A DNA stretch of 64,000 nucleotides from Prevotella sp. P2-180 (GCF_002251435.1 NZ_NPJI01000112.1:1-64000); one strand, 5' to 3'. Counted from the stretch's first letter, positions 1 through 9,215 are shown. Made by a program: numbers and translations. Notes: generated from the sequence alone by a model not told the origin.

Positions 1-80
1 CTTCCCCTTCCGAACAGAGAAGTTAAGCCCGCTTGCGCCGATGGTACTGCAATGCAATGTGGGAGAGTAGGAGGCCGCCT
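1..80 (+). rRNA. rrf: 5S ribosomal RNA, 3' part
   Basis: The window opens inside a 5S rRNA. The conserved CCGAACAGAGAAGTTAAGCC block and the closing GGGAGAGTAGGAGGCCGCC block are both present, followed by a terminator at 94. The 5' part lies before the window, so a complete rRNA operon presumably ends here. The exact 3' end is estimated. Confidence 0.93.
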
Positions 81-93
81 TCTTTTTAACAAC

Positions 94-129
94 AGTCCCG
101 AGGATAGCAATATTCCCGGGACTTTTTTA
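94..129 (+). terminator. rRNA operon terminator
   Basis: AGTCCCG at 94-100 pairs with CGGGACT at 117-123 and is followed directly by a T run. It sits 14 nt after the 5S rRNA. Confidence 0.85.
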
Positions 130-204
130 TTCTATAATACTTGCTTATTGACTTAAAGATATACCATGAACAGTCATGTGTCAGCAACCAATGGAAAAGA
201 AAGA

Positions 205-630
205 TTATTTTCTTTTGAAAACTAGTTCGGCAGGAAGTTTTTGCCATTTACCTTTGTTCGGCACCTTGATTTCACTACCTTTAAGTTGTTTCAACACCAA
301 GGTACTGTCGTTTTTTAACGACAAAGACGCGGAAAGGTCTTCACTGCCATAGTCGTTAATGAGTTCAATATTGGCAAATTTCTTGTTTTTTATGTTTTTC
401 GACGTAATAAGCCAAAAGAAGCTATTGTTCATTTTGCCTAAATATCCAGGTAACGGGCCAAACAGATCATGGTCAGGAACAATTATGCCATCACCATGAA
501 GGTCAATTTTCAGATAAACGTTATATTCGCTATTGAAAAAATAGCCTTTAAACATGTAATTATTCTCTTGCGACTTCGCAACTAATGAAAACAAAGTACA
601 AATACAAATCAAAGAAAAAAGCTTTTTCAT
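205..630 (-). CDS. secreted hypothetical protein
   Basis: A 141-residue protein I do not recognise. It starts with a clear signal peptide (KK, then a hydrophobic core LFSLICICTLFSLVA, probable cleavage near AKS-QE), so it is exported. No lipobox cysteine follows the hydrophobic stretch. The mature part is charged and soluble-looking, with no obvious repeat or catalytic motif. It has its own promoter box upstream at 653-660 and is transcribed toward the rRNA terminator as a single gene. No function can be assigned from the sequence. Confidence 0.7.
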   Translation of the reverse strand: MKKLFSLICICTLFSLVAKSQENNYMFKGYFFNSEYNVYLKIDLHGDGIIVPDHDLFGPLPGYLGKMNNSFFWLITSKNIKNKKFANIELINDYGSEDLSASLSLKNDSTLVLKQLKGSEIKVPNKGKWQKLPAELVFKRK

Positions 631-652
631 GTCTTGTGCGTCTTTTTTTGAG

Positions 653-660
653 CAAAGATA
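653..660 (-). promoter_or_regulatory. -7 promoter box for the 205-630 gene
   Basis: The minus strand reads TATCTTTG, then C, matching the Bacteroidetes TAnnTTTG box. It is 23 nt upstream of the ATG at 630. Confidence 0.6.
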
Positions 661-713
661 CCAATTTTATGTCATTAAAATACAGATTTTTTGAAAATTA
701 TATGCTAAATAAT

Positions 714-743
714 TTGAAATATTATTTTTTTTAACTACCTTTG
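714..743 (+). promoter_or_regulatory. promoter of the glycogen synthase gene
   Basis: A TTG at 714-716 and TACCTTTG at 736-743 are separated by 19 nt, the standard Bacteroidetes sigma-factor spacing. This argues that the GTG at 743, inside the box, is not the start and that translation begins at ATG 764. Confidence 0.75.
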
Positions 744-763
744 TGCCGTTAAGGACTTATAAT

Positions 764-2440
764 ATGAAAAAAGATATGATAAATCCCGACTATATTTTTG
801 AATCGAGTTGGGAAGTATGTAATAAGGTTGGTGGAATATACACTGTTTTGTCTACAAGAGCCAACACGCTTCAGTCAGAAATGAAAGACCATATTATATT
901 TATTGGTCCAGATGTGTGGCGAGATAATAAATGTCCCTATTTCGTTGAGGACAAGGCCTTGTTTGCAGATTGGGTAAAGGTAGCTAAGGCTGAAAAACTC
1001 AATATCAGGGTGGGGCGATGGGATGTTCCAGGTAGCCCAATTGCTGTCTTGGTAGACTTTTTGCCTTATTTTGAAAAGAAAAATGATATTTACGGGTGGC
1101 TGTGGGAAAACTATCAGGTTGATAGTTTGCATGCTTACGGCGATTATGATGAAGCGTCGATGTTTTCATACGCTGCCGGGTTGGTTGTTGAAAGCTATTA
1201 TAATTTTTATCTCTCTGTCGATGATAACGTTGTGTATCATGCTAATGAGTGGATGACCGGTCTGGGCGCATTGTATATTAATAATAGGCTTCCGCAGATT
1301 GCCACCATATTTACAACACATGCAACAAGCATTGGCAGAAGCATTGCCGGAAATATGAAACCATTGTATGACTACTTGTTTGCATACAACGGCGATCAAA
1401 TGGCAATGGAATTGAATATGCAAAGCAAGCATTCGATAGAGAAACAAACTGCTTTGCACGTAGATTGTTTCACAACCGTGAGTGAGATAACAGCAAAAGA
1501 GTGTGTAGAGCTTCTTGACAAACCAGTAGACTGTGTTTTGCCAAATGGCTTTGAGGATGGATTTGTTCCTGGCTCGGCAGCTGCATTCACCAGAAAAAGA
1601 AAGCTGGCGAGAAAAAAACTGCTTCAGGTGGCCAACGCATTGCTTGGAGAAACACTTGACGACGATACTCTGATTGTCTCGACCAGTGGAAGATATGAGT
1701 TCCGTAATAAAGGAGTAGACGTATATATAGAGTCGATGAATCGACTACTCAGAGACAAGGACCTGAAGAAAAAGGTGTTGGCATTCATAGAAGTGCCAGG
1801 ATGGGTAGGCGAGCCGCGTCAAGACTTGAAAGAGCGCCTTGAAAGTGGAAAGACATTCGACACACCTCTTGAGGTACCTCAGGTCACTCATTGGCTACAT
1901 GAGATGAGTCATGACAATGTGCTTGGTATGATGAAGTACTATGATATGCACAACAGGAAGGATGAGATGGTGAAAGTGATATTCCTGCCTTGCTATCTTG
2001 ACGGAAAAGATGGAATACTAAACATGACATACTATGATATAGTGCTCGGCAACGACTTGTGTATCTATCCGTCATATTATGAGCCATGGGGTTACACTCC
2101 GCTTGAGGCCATAGCATTCAATGTGCCATGTATAACCACAGACTTGGCTGGTTTTGGACAGTGGGTGAACAGTGAAGTGGGCCGATATGGTGAAATTACC
2201 GATGGAGTAAAGGTAATTCACCGAACAGACTATAACTATTCAGAGGTGGCTGACGTAATTAAAGATACAGTAGCCCAATACTCTGCATACACTAAGAAAC
2301 AGATAGAAGAATGCCGCAAAAAGGCAGGTCAATTGGCAAAGAAGGCTTTGTGGAACGAGTTTATAAAATACTATCATGAAGCTTATGATATAGCCTTGCG
2401 TAAGGCAAATGAAAGAAAACAACAACTTAAGTTAAAATAA
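764..2440 (+). CDS. glycogen synthase, GT3 (eukaryote-like) family
   Basis: Predicted cytoplasmic glycogen synthase of 558 residues, extending alpha-1,4-glucan chains from a nucleotide sugar. It resembles the GT3 enzymes of animals and fungi rather than GlgA (GT5). The N-terminal EVCNKVGGIYTVL segment is the sugar-nucleotide-binding glycine loop, and the C-terminal YEPWGYTPLEA carries the E-x7-E pair typical of retaining GT3/GT4-type transferases. I place the start at ATG 764 because the frame's upstream GTG lies inside the promoter box. A glucan phosphorylase gene follows after 12 nt, so the two form a glycogen synthesis/breakdown operon. GT3 glycogen synthases are usual in Bacteroidetes. 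Confidence 0.93.
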   Translation: MKKDMINPDYIFESSWEVCNKVGGIYTVLSTRANTLQSEMKDHIIFIGPDVWRDNKCPYFVEDKALFADWVKVAKAEKLNIRVGRWDVPGSPIAVLVDFLPYFEKKNDIYGWLWENYQVDSLHAYGDYDEASMFSYAAGLVVESYYNFYLSVDDNVVYHANEWMTGLGALYINNRLPQIATIFTTHATSIGRSIAGNMKPLYDYLFAYNGDQMAMELNMQSKHSIEKQTALHVDCFTTVSEITAKECVELLDKPVDCVLPNGFEDGFVPGSAAAFTRKRKLARKKLLQVANALLGETLDDDTLIVSTSGRYEFRNKGVDVYIESMNRLLRDKDLKKKVLAFIEVPGWVGEPRQDLKERLESGKTFDTPLEVPQVTHWLHEMSHDNVLGMMKYYDMHNRKDEMVKVIFLPCYLDGKDGILNMTYYDIVLGNDLCIYPSYYEPWGYTPLEAIAFNVPCITTDLAGFGQWVNSEVGRYGEITDGVKVIHRTDYNYSEVADVIKDTVAQYSAYTKKQIEECRKKAGQLAKKALWNEFIKYYHEAYDIALRKANERKQQLKLK

Positions 2441-2452
2441 TTTTGAGAGATT

Positions 2453-5023
2453 ATGAAAATTAAAGCAGATTATGTAAACGAACCACAGTGGAGACAACTG
2501 GTCGTGAAGTCTAGTCTTCCAGAAGAGCTGAAGTGCCTGGATGAGCTTGCTCACAACTTGTGGTGGGTATGGAATTTCGAGGCAAGAGACTTGTTCCGTG
2601 ACCTTGATTCTAAACTGTATTCAGAGGTAAAGCACAATCCCGTATTGCTTTTGGAGCGTCTCAGCTATGAGCGTAAGGAAGAAATCGTGAAAGACAAGGC
2701 TCTTATGAAGCGTATCAAGGCGCTTTACGAGCAGTTCCGTGCATACATGGATGTAAAGCCTGATTCTACCCGTCCGTCGGTGGCTTATTTTTGTATGGAA
2801 TATGGTATCCACTCGGCATTGAAGATTTATTCGGGAGGTCTTGGTATGCTTGCGGGCGACTATGTAAAAGAGGCTTCAGACAGTAATGTCGACATGTGTG
2901 CTGTAGGTTTCCTTTATCGTTTCGGATATTTTACTCAGACTCTTAGCATGGAAGGTCAGCAGATTGCTAAGTATGAGGCACAGAATTTCAACTCTATTCC
3001 TGTAGAGCGTGTGTATGACAATAATGGTAATCCAATGGTAGTTGATGTGCCTTACACAAACTATCAGGTACATGCTTCTGTATGGGTGGCAAATGTAGGT
3101 CGTGTCAAGCTTTATCTACTTGATACCGACAATGAAATGAACTCAGAATTTGACAAACCTATCACTCACTCTCTTTATGGTGGTGACTGGGAGAATCGTC
3201 TGAAGCAGGAAATACTTCTCGGTATCGGCGGTATGCTTCTTCTCAAGAAGCTCGGCATAAAGAAAGATGTGTACCACTGTAATGAAGGTCACGCTGCTCT
3301 TTGCAACCTGCAGCGTCTTTGCGACTTTATCGAGAGCGGCCTTTCATTCAACGAGGCCATGGAGCTTGTTCGTGCATCTTCTCTCTATACTGTACATACT
3401 CCGGTGCCAGCAGGTCATGACTATTTTGATGAAGGCTTGTTCGGTAAGTATATGGGTGGATATCCTGCAAAGCTTGGTATTTCTTGGGATGAGTTCATTG
3501 GTATGGGCCGTACAAATCCTAATGATCATTCCGAGAAATTCTGTATGTCTACATTCGCATGCAATACATGTCAGGAAGTAAACGGCGTTAGTAAGCTGCA
3601 TGGCTGGGTGAGCCAGAAGATGTTCTCTTCTATTTGGAACGGATATTTCCCTGAGGAAAATCATGTAGGATATGTTACCAATGGTGTTCACTTCCCAACA
3701 TGGGCTGCTACTGAGTGGAAGAATGTGTATGGAAAGCACTTCGACAAGAAGTTTATGTCTGACCAGAGCAACCAGAAGATATGGGAGGCTATCTACAATG
3801 TTGAGGATAGCGAGATATGGGAGACACGCATGACTTTGAAGAAGAAGCTTGTAGACTATATACGTGAGCAGTTCCGTGAGACTTGGCTTAAGAATCAAGG
3901 AGATCCTTCACGTGTTGTTTCTCTTCTTGAGAGCATCACTCCTGACGCATTGTTTATCGGTTTCTGCCGTCGTTTTGCTACATACAAGCGTGCTCACCTT
4001 TTGTTTACCGACCTTGATCGCCTTTCAAAGATTGTGAACAATCCTGAGCATCCTGTAAAGTTCCTCTTTGCCGGTAAGGCTCATCCAGCTGATGGTGCAG
4101 GTCAGGGTTTGATAAAGAAAATATATGAGATAAGCCAGCGTCCTGAGTTCCTTGGAAAGATAATCTTCCTTGAAGACTATGACTTTATGCTTGCTCGCCG
4201 TCTTGTGTCTGGTGTTGATATATGGATGAACACTCCAACCCGTCCGCTTGAGGCTTCTGGTACTTCTGGAGAGAAGGCAGAGATGAATGGTGTTGTAAAC
4301 CTCTCTGTGCTCGATGGCTGGTGGCTTGAGGGATATCGTGAGGGTGCTGGTTGGGCTCTTACTGAGAAGCGTACTTACCAGAACCAGGGCTATCAGGATC
4401 AGCTCGATGCAGCTACAATCTATGGTTTGCTTGAAAACGAGATTGTGCCACTCTACTACGACACCAACAAGGAAGGCTATAGCAAAGGTTGGATAAAGGT
4501 AATTAAGAACTCTATCGCTCAGATTGCACCTCACTATACAATGAAGCGTCAGCTTGACGACTACTATGACAAGTTCTACAACAAGGAGGCAGCACGTTAC
4601 AAGGAGCTTTCAGCTGACAACAACAAACTTGCCAAGGAAATAGCCCACTGGAAGGAGACTGTGGCAGAGCGTTGGGATGCTATCAGTGTGGTATCGTCGT
4701 CATGGGATGTTCCTGCTACAGGCGCACAGACTGGCGAAACCTATACCATACGCTATGTCATTAACGAGCAGGGTCTCTCCGATGCTGTTGGCCTTGAGGT
4801 AGTGAGCGTTCGCGTAGACAAGAATGGTGAGGAGCGCATCTTCAATATTCGTCCTTTGGAGGTTGTAGGCCAGGAAGGCAACAACTACATCTTCGAGGGT
4901 AAGGTGACTCCAGATGTTGCAGGTTTTGTAAAGAGTGCTGTGCGTATGTATCCAAAGAACAGCAGCCTGCCTCACCGTCAGGACTTCTGCTATGTCAAGT
5001 GGCTTGCACTTCCAAATGCATAA
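2453..5023 (+). CDS. glgP: alpha-glucan (glycogen) phosphorylase
   Basis: A GT35-family phosphorylase of 856 residues that releases glucose-1-phosphate from glycogen using a pyridoxal-phosphate cofactor. The N-terminus (LAHNLWWVWN) is the DUF3417 type found in the alpha-glucan family of phosphorylases, which differ from classic GlgP. The PLP-binding segment ASGTSGEKAEMNG lies near residue 608, with its lysine predicted to hold the cofactor. Length fits the family. It is co-transcribed with the glycogen synthase upstream (12-nt gap) and ends at a strong terminator, so storage and mobilisation are encoded together. Confidence 0.94.
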   Translation: MKIKADYVNEPQWRQLVVKSSLPEELKCLDELAHNLWWVWNFEARDLFRDLDSKLYSEVKHNPVLLLERLSYERKEEIVKDKALMKRIKALYEQFRAYMDVKPDSTRPSVAYFCMEYGIHSALKIYSGGLGMLAGDYVKEASDSNVDMCAVGFLYRFGYFTQTLSMEGQQIAKYEAQNFNSIPVERVYDNNGNPMVVDVPYTNYQVHASVWVANVGRVKLYLLDTDNEMNSEFDKPITHSLYGGDWENRLKQEILLGIGGMLLLKKLGIKKDVYHCNEGHAALCNLQRLCDFIESGLSFNEAMELVRASSLYTVHTPVPAGHDYFDEGLFGKYMGGYPAKLGISWDEFIGMGRTNPNDHSEKFCMSTFACNTCQEVNGVSKLHGWVSQKMFSSIWNGYFPEENHVGYVTNGVHFPTWAATEWKNVYGKHFDKKFMSDQSNQKIWEAIYNVEDSEIWETRMTLKKKLVDYIREQFRETWLKNQGDPSRVVSLLESITPDALFIGFCRRFATYKRAHLLFTDLDRLSKIVNNPEHPVKFLFAGKAHPADGAGQGLIKKIYEISQRPEFLGKIIFLEDYDFMLARRLVSGVDIWMNTPTRPLEASGTSGEKAEMNGVVNLSVLDGWWLEGYREGAGWALTEKRTYQNQGYQDQLDAATIYGLLENEIVPLYYDTNKEGYSKGWIKVIKNSIAQIAPHYTMKRQLDDYYDKFYNKEAARYKELSADNNKLAKEIAHWKETVAERWDAISVVSSSWDVPATGAQTGETYTIRYVINEQGLSDAVGLEVVSVRVDKNGEERIFNIRPLEVVGQEGNNYIFEGKVTPDVAGFVKSAVRMYPKNSSLPHRQDFCYVKWLALPNA

Positions 5024-5045
5024 TCTCTTTGATAAGCATAATTAG

Positions 5046-5086
5046 AAAAGCCCGGCTTCTCCATTGTGAGAGTGCCGGGCTTTTTT
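5046..5086. terminator. bidirectional terminator
   Basis: AAAAGCCCGGC at 5046-5056 pairs with GCCGGGCTTTT at 5074-5084, with T runs on both strands. It lies between the convergent glgP and gldE genes. Confidence 0.88.
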
Positions 5087-5103
5087 GAGTTATTGATAAA
5101 TGA

Positions 5104-6435
5104 TTAATTATTGCTTGTAACAACAACCTTTACTTTTGATATCCTTCGTTCTTCCATTTCCATTACGGTAAAGGTATAGGGAGGAAAGCTAATGGTTTCG
5201 CCGACATGAGGAAAATCGCCTTTCAGCTCGAGAAGGAGGCCTGCAATGGTGTCTGCATCGCCTTCAACGTCGGCAAAGAGATCGTCGGAGTCGTGCATCA
5301 CCTTATGGAAGTCGCTTAATAGTGTTTTGCCTTCAAATATGAATGTGGTAGCATTAATACGCTGAAAACTTCGTTCTTCGTCGTCATATTCATCGTTTAT
5401 CTCACCCACGATTTCTTCCAGAATGTCTTCAAGTGTAACTATTCCGCTTGTGCCGCCAAATTCGTCGACTACAATTGCAATATGAACCTTGTTGTCTTGG
5501 AATTCCCTCAACAGGTCATCGATTTTCTTTGTTTCCGGCACAAAGTAAGGTGGACGTATTAGCGACTGCCATCTGAATGTAGATTGCTTGCCAAGGTGAG
5601 GCAGTAAATCCTTGATATACAATATGCCTCGTATGTTGTCGATATTGCCTTGGTATACTGGTATGCGGGAGTAGTTGTTGTCGACAATACATTTCAGCAC
5701 TTCAGGATAAGAGGCCGTCATGTCAAGATGAACAATATCTTGTCTGCTGGTCATAATTTCTTTGGCAGTCTCATCTCCAAAACGCACTATACCTTCAAGG
5801 ATATTTTTTTCTTCGCGTATCTCTTCATTGTCAGTAAGTTCCAATGCCTGTTCAAGGTCGTCGGCAGTAAGCATTTTACTTTCTTTCTGCACTACTTTCG
5901 ATGCCAGTATGCCAGATCTGAGCAGTATTGATGCAAAGGGATAAAACAGTCGTCGGCACAGGTATATACCATTCACAGCTTTTCTGCAGAAAGATAATGG
6001 TTGTTGTCCGGAATACACTTTTGGCATTATCTCGCCAAAAAGAAGCAGAATGAATGTCAGCAAGACGGTGATACATGCAAACTGCAACCAGTAGGCTTGT
6101 CCGAAATCTACAAGATGGGCAAACACATAATTGCACAGCATGATGATGGTTACGTTTACCAGATTGTTGGTTATGAGTATCGTGGCAAGCGTGCGTTCTG
6201 AATCCTCCCTAAGTGAGAGAATCCTGTGGTCGGGTTCCTGTCTTGAGTCCTCAAGCTCGTTGATGTCTGAAGGAGAAAGTGAGAAAAAGGCAATTTCAGA
6301 TCCGGATGCGAATCCGGAGAGAACAAGCAAAATACAAGCCAATGCCGCCGCAATACACACTCCTGCTGTGGGAGTTATGAATTGAACCTGGTCAAGGGCT
6401 TGCTGAAACGATGTTATCAAAAGTGGGGTGTACAT
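5104..6435 (-). CDS. gldE: GldE-type CNNM/CBS-domain membrane protein
   Basis: A 443-residue inner-membrane protein. Residues 1-200 hold several hydrophobic segments of the DUF21/CNNM type (for example FASGSEIAFFSLSPSDI and LLLFGEIMPKVYSG). A pair of CBS domains (around 210-330) and a C-terminal CorC/HlyC-type domain (around 350-430) follow. The CNNM superfamily is linked to divalent cation transport. In Bacteroidetes this member is called GldE because of its locus next to ssb and gld genes. Non-motile gut species also carry it, so a gliding role here is not implied. The gene is 40 nt downstream of ssb. Confidence 0.88.
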   Translation of the reverse strand: MYTPLLITSFQQALDQVQFITPTAGVCIAAALACILLVLSGFASGSEIAFFSLSPSDINELEDSRQEPDHRILSLREDSERTLATILITNNLVNVTIIMLCNYVFAHLVDFGQAYWLQFACITVLLTFILLLFGEIMPKVYSGQQPLSFCRKAVNGIYLCRRLFYPFASILLRSGILASKVVQKESKMLTADDLEQALELTDNEEIREEKNILEGIVRFGDETAKEIMTSRQDIVHLDMTASYPEVLKCIVDNNYSRIPVYQGNIDNIRGILYIKDLLPHLGKQSTFRWQSLIRPPYFVPETKKIDDLLREFQDNKVHIAIVVDEFGGTSGIVTLEDILEEIVGEINDEYDDEERSFQRINATTFIFEGKTLLSDFHKVMHDSDDLFADVEGDADTIAGLLLELKGDFPHVGETISFPPYTFTVMEMEERRISKVKVVVTSNN

Positions 6436-6475
6436 CTGTTAGGCTAAACAAATAAAAAATAGAGAATATGACCGC

Positions 6476-6841
6476 TCATAATTGTGGGGTATTGGTATCA
6501 TGGGCTTGTTGTCGTCTTGGAGTAAGCATTTCCATGTTCTCTGCCCATATCTCGGTAGCTGTACGTTTTATGCCTTGTTTGTCGTTAAAGGTGACATACC
6601 TAAGTCGGCCTTCAATATATAGTTTGTCACCTTTATGTACATATTCCTCAACAATTTTGGCCAAACGTCGCCATAGAATCACTGTATGCCAGTCTGTTCT
6701 GTCAGGCACCTGTGTCCCATTTTGTAAAGTATACCCCTTTTCGGTAGTTGCAATAGAAATACGCGCTACGGCGACATCATTGTCGACGTAGCGTATCTCT
6801 GGCTCTTGGCCTACATTACCTATGAGCATAACCTTGTTCAT
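6476..6841 (-). CDS. ssb: single-stranded DNA-binding protein (short form)
   Basis: A 121-residue SSB with the OB-fold start MNKVMLIGNVGQEPEIRY and the internal DWHTVILWRRLAKIVEEYV segment. It binds ssDNA in replication and repair, normally as a tetramer. The usual low-complexity tail with an acidic DDDLPF-like tip, which recruits partner proteins, is missing: the protein ends TNTPQL. It lies between an unknown gene (12 nt upstream) and gldE, the Bacteroidetes ssb-gldE order. Whether this is the main SSB or a secondary copy cannot be told from this window. Confidence 0.92.
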   Translation of the reverse strand: MNKVMLIGNVGQEPEIRYVDNDVAVARISIATTEKGYTLQNGTQVPDRTDWHTVILWRRLAKIVEEYVHKGDKLYIEGRLRYVTFNDKQGIKRTATEIWAENMEMLTPRRQQAHDTNTPQL

Positions 6842-6853
6842 TGAAACTGGATA

Positions 6854-7408
6854 TTACTGTACGATATCAGCCCATTTTCCAAGGAATCTGAAATTGAAGT
6901 TCTTTCCTTTTGCAGAAGGGAATTGGCTGCGGCTGTCGACCCTATGGCTCAGGTGGTCGATAATTCTGTTATAGCAGTCGATACCGGAATTAGCCTTACA
7001 TTGCGCCACAAATTTTGTATCGCAATATCTAAACTTGCCTGTACCAGGAATGAGGGCAACCCTTTTGAAGTTCAGAACCCCTTCATACCATCCAGGTCTT
7101 GTCACGTTAAGTTGTGCAACAAGAGGAGCTGCACCTCTTTCGCGATGGTTGGCAGGAGTGCTATGAACGGCTTTTTTGTCCTTGAAGTCCTGCATTGTGG
7201 CAGCTTCAGTCTTTATGACAATGAAATAGACCCTTGGTCGTATTTTATATCTCTTAGGATAGAAGATGTCACTCTTTGCATATTCGCGGATGTCTCGTTC
7301 CAACTGTGGGTGCATGCCAATATCATCAATACTGGCTAAGAAAGCTATAGCCTCGTCGACAGACTTGACGAGAATTTCTCTATCAAAATATCGTAAATAT
7401 AAGTTCAT
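6854..7408 (-). CDS. conserved hypothetical protein, first gene of ssb-gldE unit
   Basis: A 184-residue protein I do not recognise. It is soluble and basic, with no signal peptide or membrane segment, and its N-terminus (MNLYLRYFDREILVKSVDEA) looks like a small alpha/beta domain. It is 12 nt upstream of ssb in the same direction and probably shares a transcript with ssb and gldE. In related genomes the position before ssb is often mutY; this protein is not MutY. Function unknown. Confidence 0.7.
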   Translation of the reverse strand: MNLYLRYFDREILVKSVDEAIAFLASIDDIGMHPQLERDIREYAKSDIFYPKRYKIRPRVYFIVIKTEAATMQDFKDKKAVHSTPANHRERGAAPLVAQLNVTRPGWYEGVLNFKRVALIPGTGKFRYCDTKFVAQCKANSGIDCYNRIIDHLSHRVDSRSQFPSAKGKNFNFRFLGKWADIVQ

Positions 7409-7449
7409 TGATAATTAATTTTCCGAAAAAATAATAATGAGGGAAAAAG

Positions 7450-7522
7450 AGCGGAAAACGGGACTCGGACCCGCGACCCCAACCTTGGCAAGGTTGTGCT
7501 CTACCAACTGAGCTATTTCCGC
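7450..7522 (-). tRNA. tRNA-Gly (GCC), copy 1
   Basis: On the minus strand, acceptor GCGGAAA pairs with TTTCCGC, the D-arm is GCTC..GAGC, and the anticodon loop TTGCCAA gives GCC. The discriminator base is T. The sequence is identical to the copy at 7786-7858. Confidence 0.96.
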
Positions 7523-7551
7523 ATGTGTATTTCTACACCAACAATACTATG

Positions 7552-7635
7552 TGAAGAGGAGGAGACTCGAACTCCCACGTCGCAATTGACACTACCCCCT
7601 CAAAGTAGCGCGTCTACCAATTCCGCCACCTCTCC
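7552..7635 (-). tRNA. tRNA-Leu (GAG)
   Basis: Type II tRNA with a long variable arm. Acceptor GGAGAGG pairs with CCTCTTC, anticodon stem CTACT with GGTAG, and the loop TTGAGGG gives anticodon GAG. Discriminator A as expected for leucine. Confidence 0.94.
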
Positions 7636-7652
7636 GACATAGAAAAAAATCG

Positions 7653-7734
7653 TGCCCAGAACAGGACTCGAACCTGCACGCCTCTCGGCACACGCACCTG
7701 AAACGTGCGCGTCTACCAATTCCGCCACCTGGGC
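7653..7734 (-). tRNA. tRNA-Leu (CAG)
   Basis: Type II tRNA. Acceptor GCCCAGG pairs with TCTGGGC, anticodon stem CACGT with GCGTG, and the loop TTCAGGT gives anticodon CAG. The discriminator is A. The D-arm is identical to that of the neighbouring tRNA-Leu(GAG). Confidence 0.94.
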
Positions 7735-7785
7735 AAAAATAATAATTAAGACCACTCTTAATCATCATTTTGTTCAGTAATATCG

Positions 7786-7858
7786 AGCGGAAAACGGGAC
7801 TCGGACCCGCGACCCCAACCTTGGCAAGGTTGTGCTCTACCAACTGAGCTATTTCCGC
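7786..7858 (-). tRNA. tRNA-Gly (GCC), copy 2
   Basis: Identical in sequence to the tRNA-Gly at 7450-7522 (anticodon loop TTGCCAA, discriminator T). First tRNA of the four-gene cluster in transcription order Gly-Leu-Leu-Gly. Confidence 0.96.
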
Positions 7859-7910
7859 TTTTTGTAACCTTGTTATTTGTTTCAAGGTGCATCTCTCTTG
7901 ATTGCGGGTG

Positions 7911-7918
7911 CAAAGGTA
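7911..7918 (-). promoter_or_regulatory. -7 promoter box for the tRNA cluster
   Basis: The minus strand reads TACCTTTGCACCCGC, a strong TAnnTTTG box followed by the GCACCCGC stretch also seen before rpsF, rpsP and the transposase. It lies 53 nt upstream of the first tRNA. Confidence 0.75.
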
Positions 7919-7971
7919 CGACTTTTTTTTTAACCACCAAAATTTTTCAGCATTTTTTTTAGAAAAAAGTG

Positions 7972-9111
7972 CTAATTCATGCGATTTTTGTAGTTTTCAT
8001 ATGAAAAACGGCGTAAAATTTCCAATTTTCCGTCATTTTTCAGTATTCCGATTGATGGATGAGTGATTCCGTTAAACATTGTGGTTTTTACGGTCGTATA
8101 GTGAATCATATCCTCAAAAATCACGATATCCCCTGCTTTTAACTCTTTTTTAAACTTCCAACTGCCCATAAAGTCGCCCGAAAGGCAACTGTTGCCTCCT
8201 AATCTGTAGCAGCAAGGCTCGTTGGCACGTTGCAATTCCACTATTTCAGCTCCTCTTACCTCTGGATGATATGGCATTTCGAGGCAGTCGGGCATGTGGC
8301 AAGTAAAGCTAACGTCGAGTATGGCTGTCTTTATGTCGTGGTCGGTCACAATATCAATAACAGAGGCTACGAGCGTTCCTGTTTGCCAAGCGAAGGCACT
8401 GCCAGGTTCCAGTATAACCTTCAGGTGTGGGTATTTGGCATGGAAGTCTTGCATGAGTCGTATGAGCAGTTCCACGTCGTAGTCCTTTCTGGTCATTAGG
8501 TGTCCGCCGCCAAAGTTTATCCATTTTATTTGTCCGAACCAAGGAGAGAACAGTTTTTCTATATGTTCGAGCGAGCGTTCAAACACGTCTGCACCGCTTT
8601 CGCAGTGGCAGTGACAGTGGAACCCCTCAATATGTGAAGGTAGTTTTTCTGGAAGTTTGTCATGTGTGATTCCAAATCTTGTTCCGGGAGCGCAAGGGTT
8701 GTAAAGGGCTGTGCCCACTTCCGAGTATTCGGGGTTGATGCGCAATCCCAAAGAAATGTCAGGGTTCGCTTCCAATGCCAGTGGCGCCATATCGCGATAC
8801 TGTGTTAGAGAGTTAAATGTCAGATGGCTCGACATGCGCGCTATGTCGGAAATTTCGTCTCTCTTGTATGCGGGAGAATATGTGTGTGATGGAGATTTAA
8901 ATTCCTCAAACGCCAGTCGGGCTTCGTTAAGTGAACTGGCTGTGGTCGAGTTGATGTATTCGCGCACTATGGGGAACGTTTTCCAAAGAGCAAATGCCTT
9001 AAAAGCCATAATAATCTCCACGTCGGCCCTTTTCGCGACGCTGGCTATCAGTGAGAGATTCTTTCGGAACAGTTTCTCCTCTATTATATATATAGGTGTT
9101 TCCATTTGCAT
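7972..9111 (-). CDS. nspC: carboxynorspermidine decarboxylase
   Basis: A 379-residue PLP-dependent decarboxylase of the alanine racemase/ornithine decarboxylase fold (type III). It converts carboxyspermidine or carboxynorspermidine to spermidine or norspermidine. The PLP lysine is in MAFKAFALWKTF near residue 38. GFHCHCHCESGAD, NFGGGHLMTRKDYD and EPGSAFAWQTG are the conserved loops of this family, and length fits. No partner dehydrogenase gene is adjacent here. It is monocistronic and divergent from the ThiE-like gene, with a TAATTTTG box at 9145-9152. Confident at family level. Confidence 0.93.
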   Translation of the reverse strand: MQMETPIYIIEEKLFRKNLSLIASVAKRADVEIIMAFKAFALWKTFPIVREYINSTTASSLNEARLAFEEFKSPSHTYSPAYKRDEISDIARMSSHLTFNSLTQYRDMAPLALEANPDISLGLRINPEYSEVGTALYNPCAPGTRFGITHDKLPEKLPSHIEGFHCHCHCESGADVFERSLEHIEKLFSPWFGQIKWINFGGGHLMTRKDYDVELLIRLMQDFHAKYPHLKVILEPGSAFAWQTGTLVASVIDIVTDHDIKTAILDVSFTCHMPDCLEMPYHPEVRGAEIVELQRANEPCCYRLGGNSCLSGDFMGSWKFKKELKAGDIVIFEDMIHYTTVKTTMFNGITHPSIGILKNDGKLEILRRFSYENYKNRMN

Positions 9112-9144
9112 TGTTTTTATTGTTTATTTTTCCATTTTTGGCTA

Positions 9145-9152
9145 CAAAATTA
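9145..9152 (-). promoter_or_regulatory. -7 promoter box for nspC
   Basis: Minus strand TAATTTTG, 33 nt upstream of the nspC ATG. Confidence 0.55.
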
Positions 9153-9215
9153 CAATTTTTTCTATGTTATGGCAAACTTTTTCCATTTAAGATTGTTCTT
9201 TTCACATAAAATTAC

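Noticed and set aside
743..764. GTG 743 as start of glycogen synthase
   Set aside because: The GTG is part of the TACCTTTG promoter box, so it cannot be in the transcript. ATG 764 is used.
3344..3898. A 184-codon frame opposite glgP
   Set aside because: Complete overlap with a strongly supported gene, Cys/His-rich low-quality composition, no promoter.
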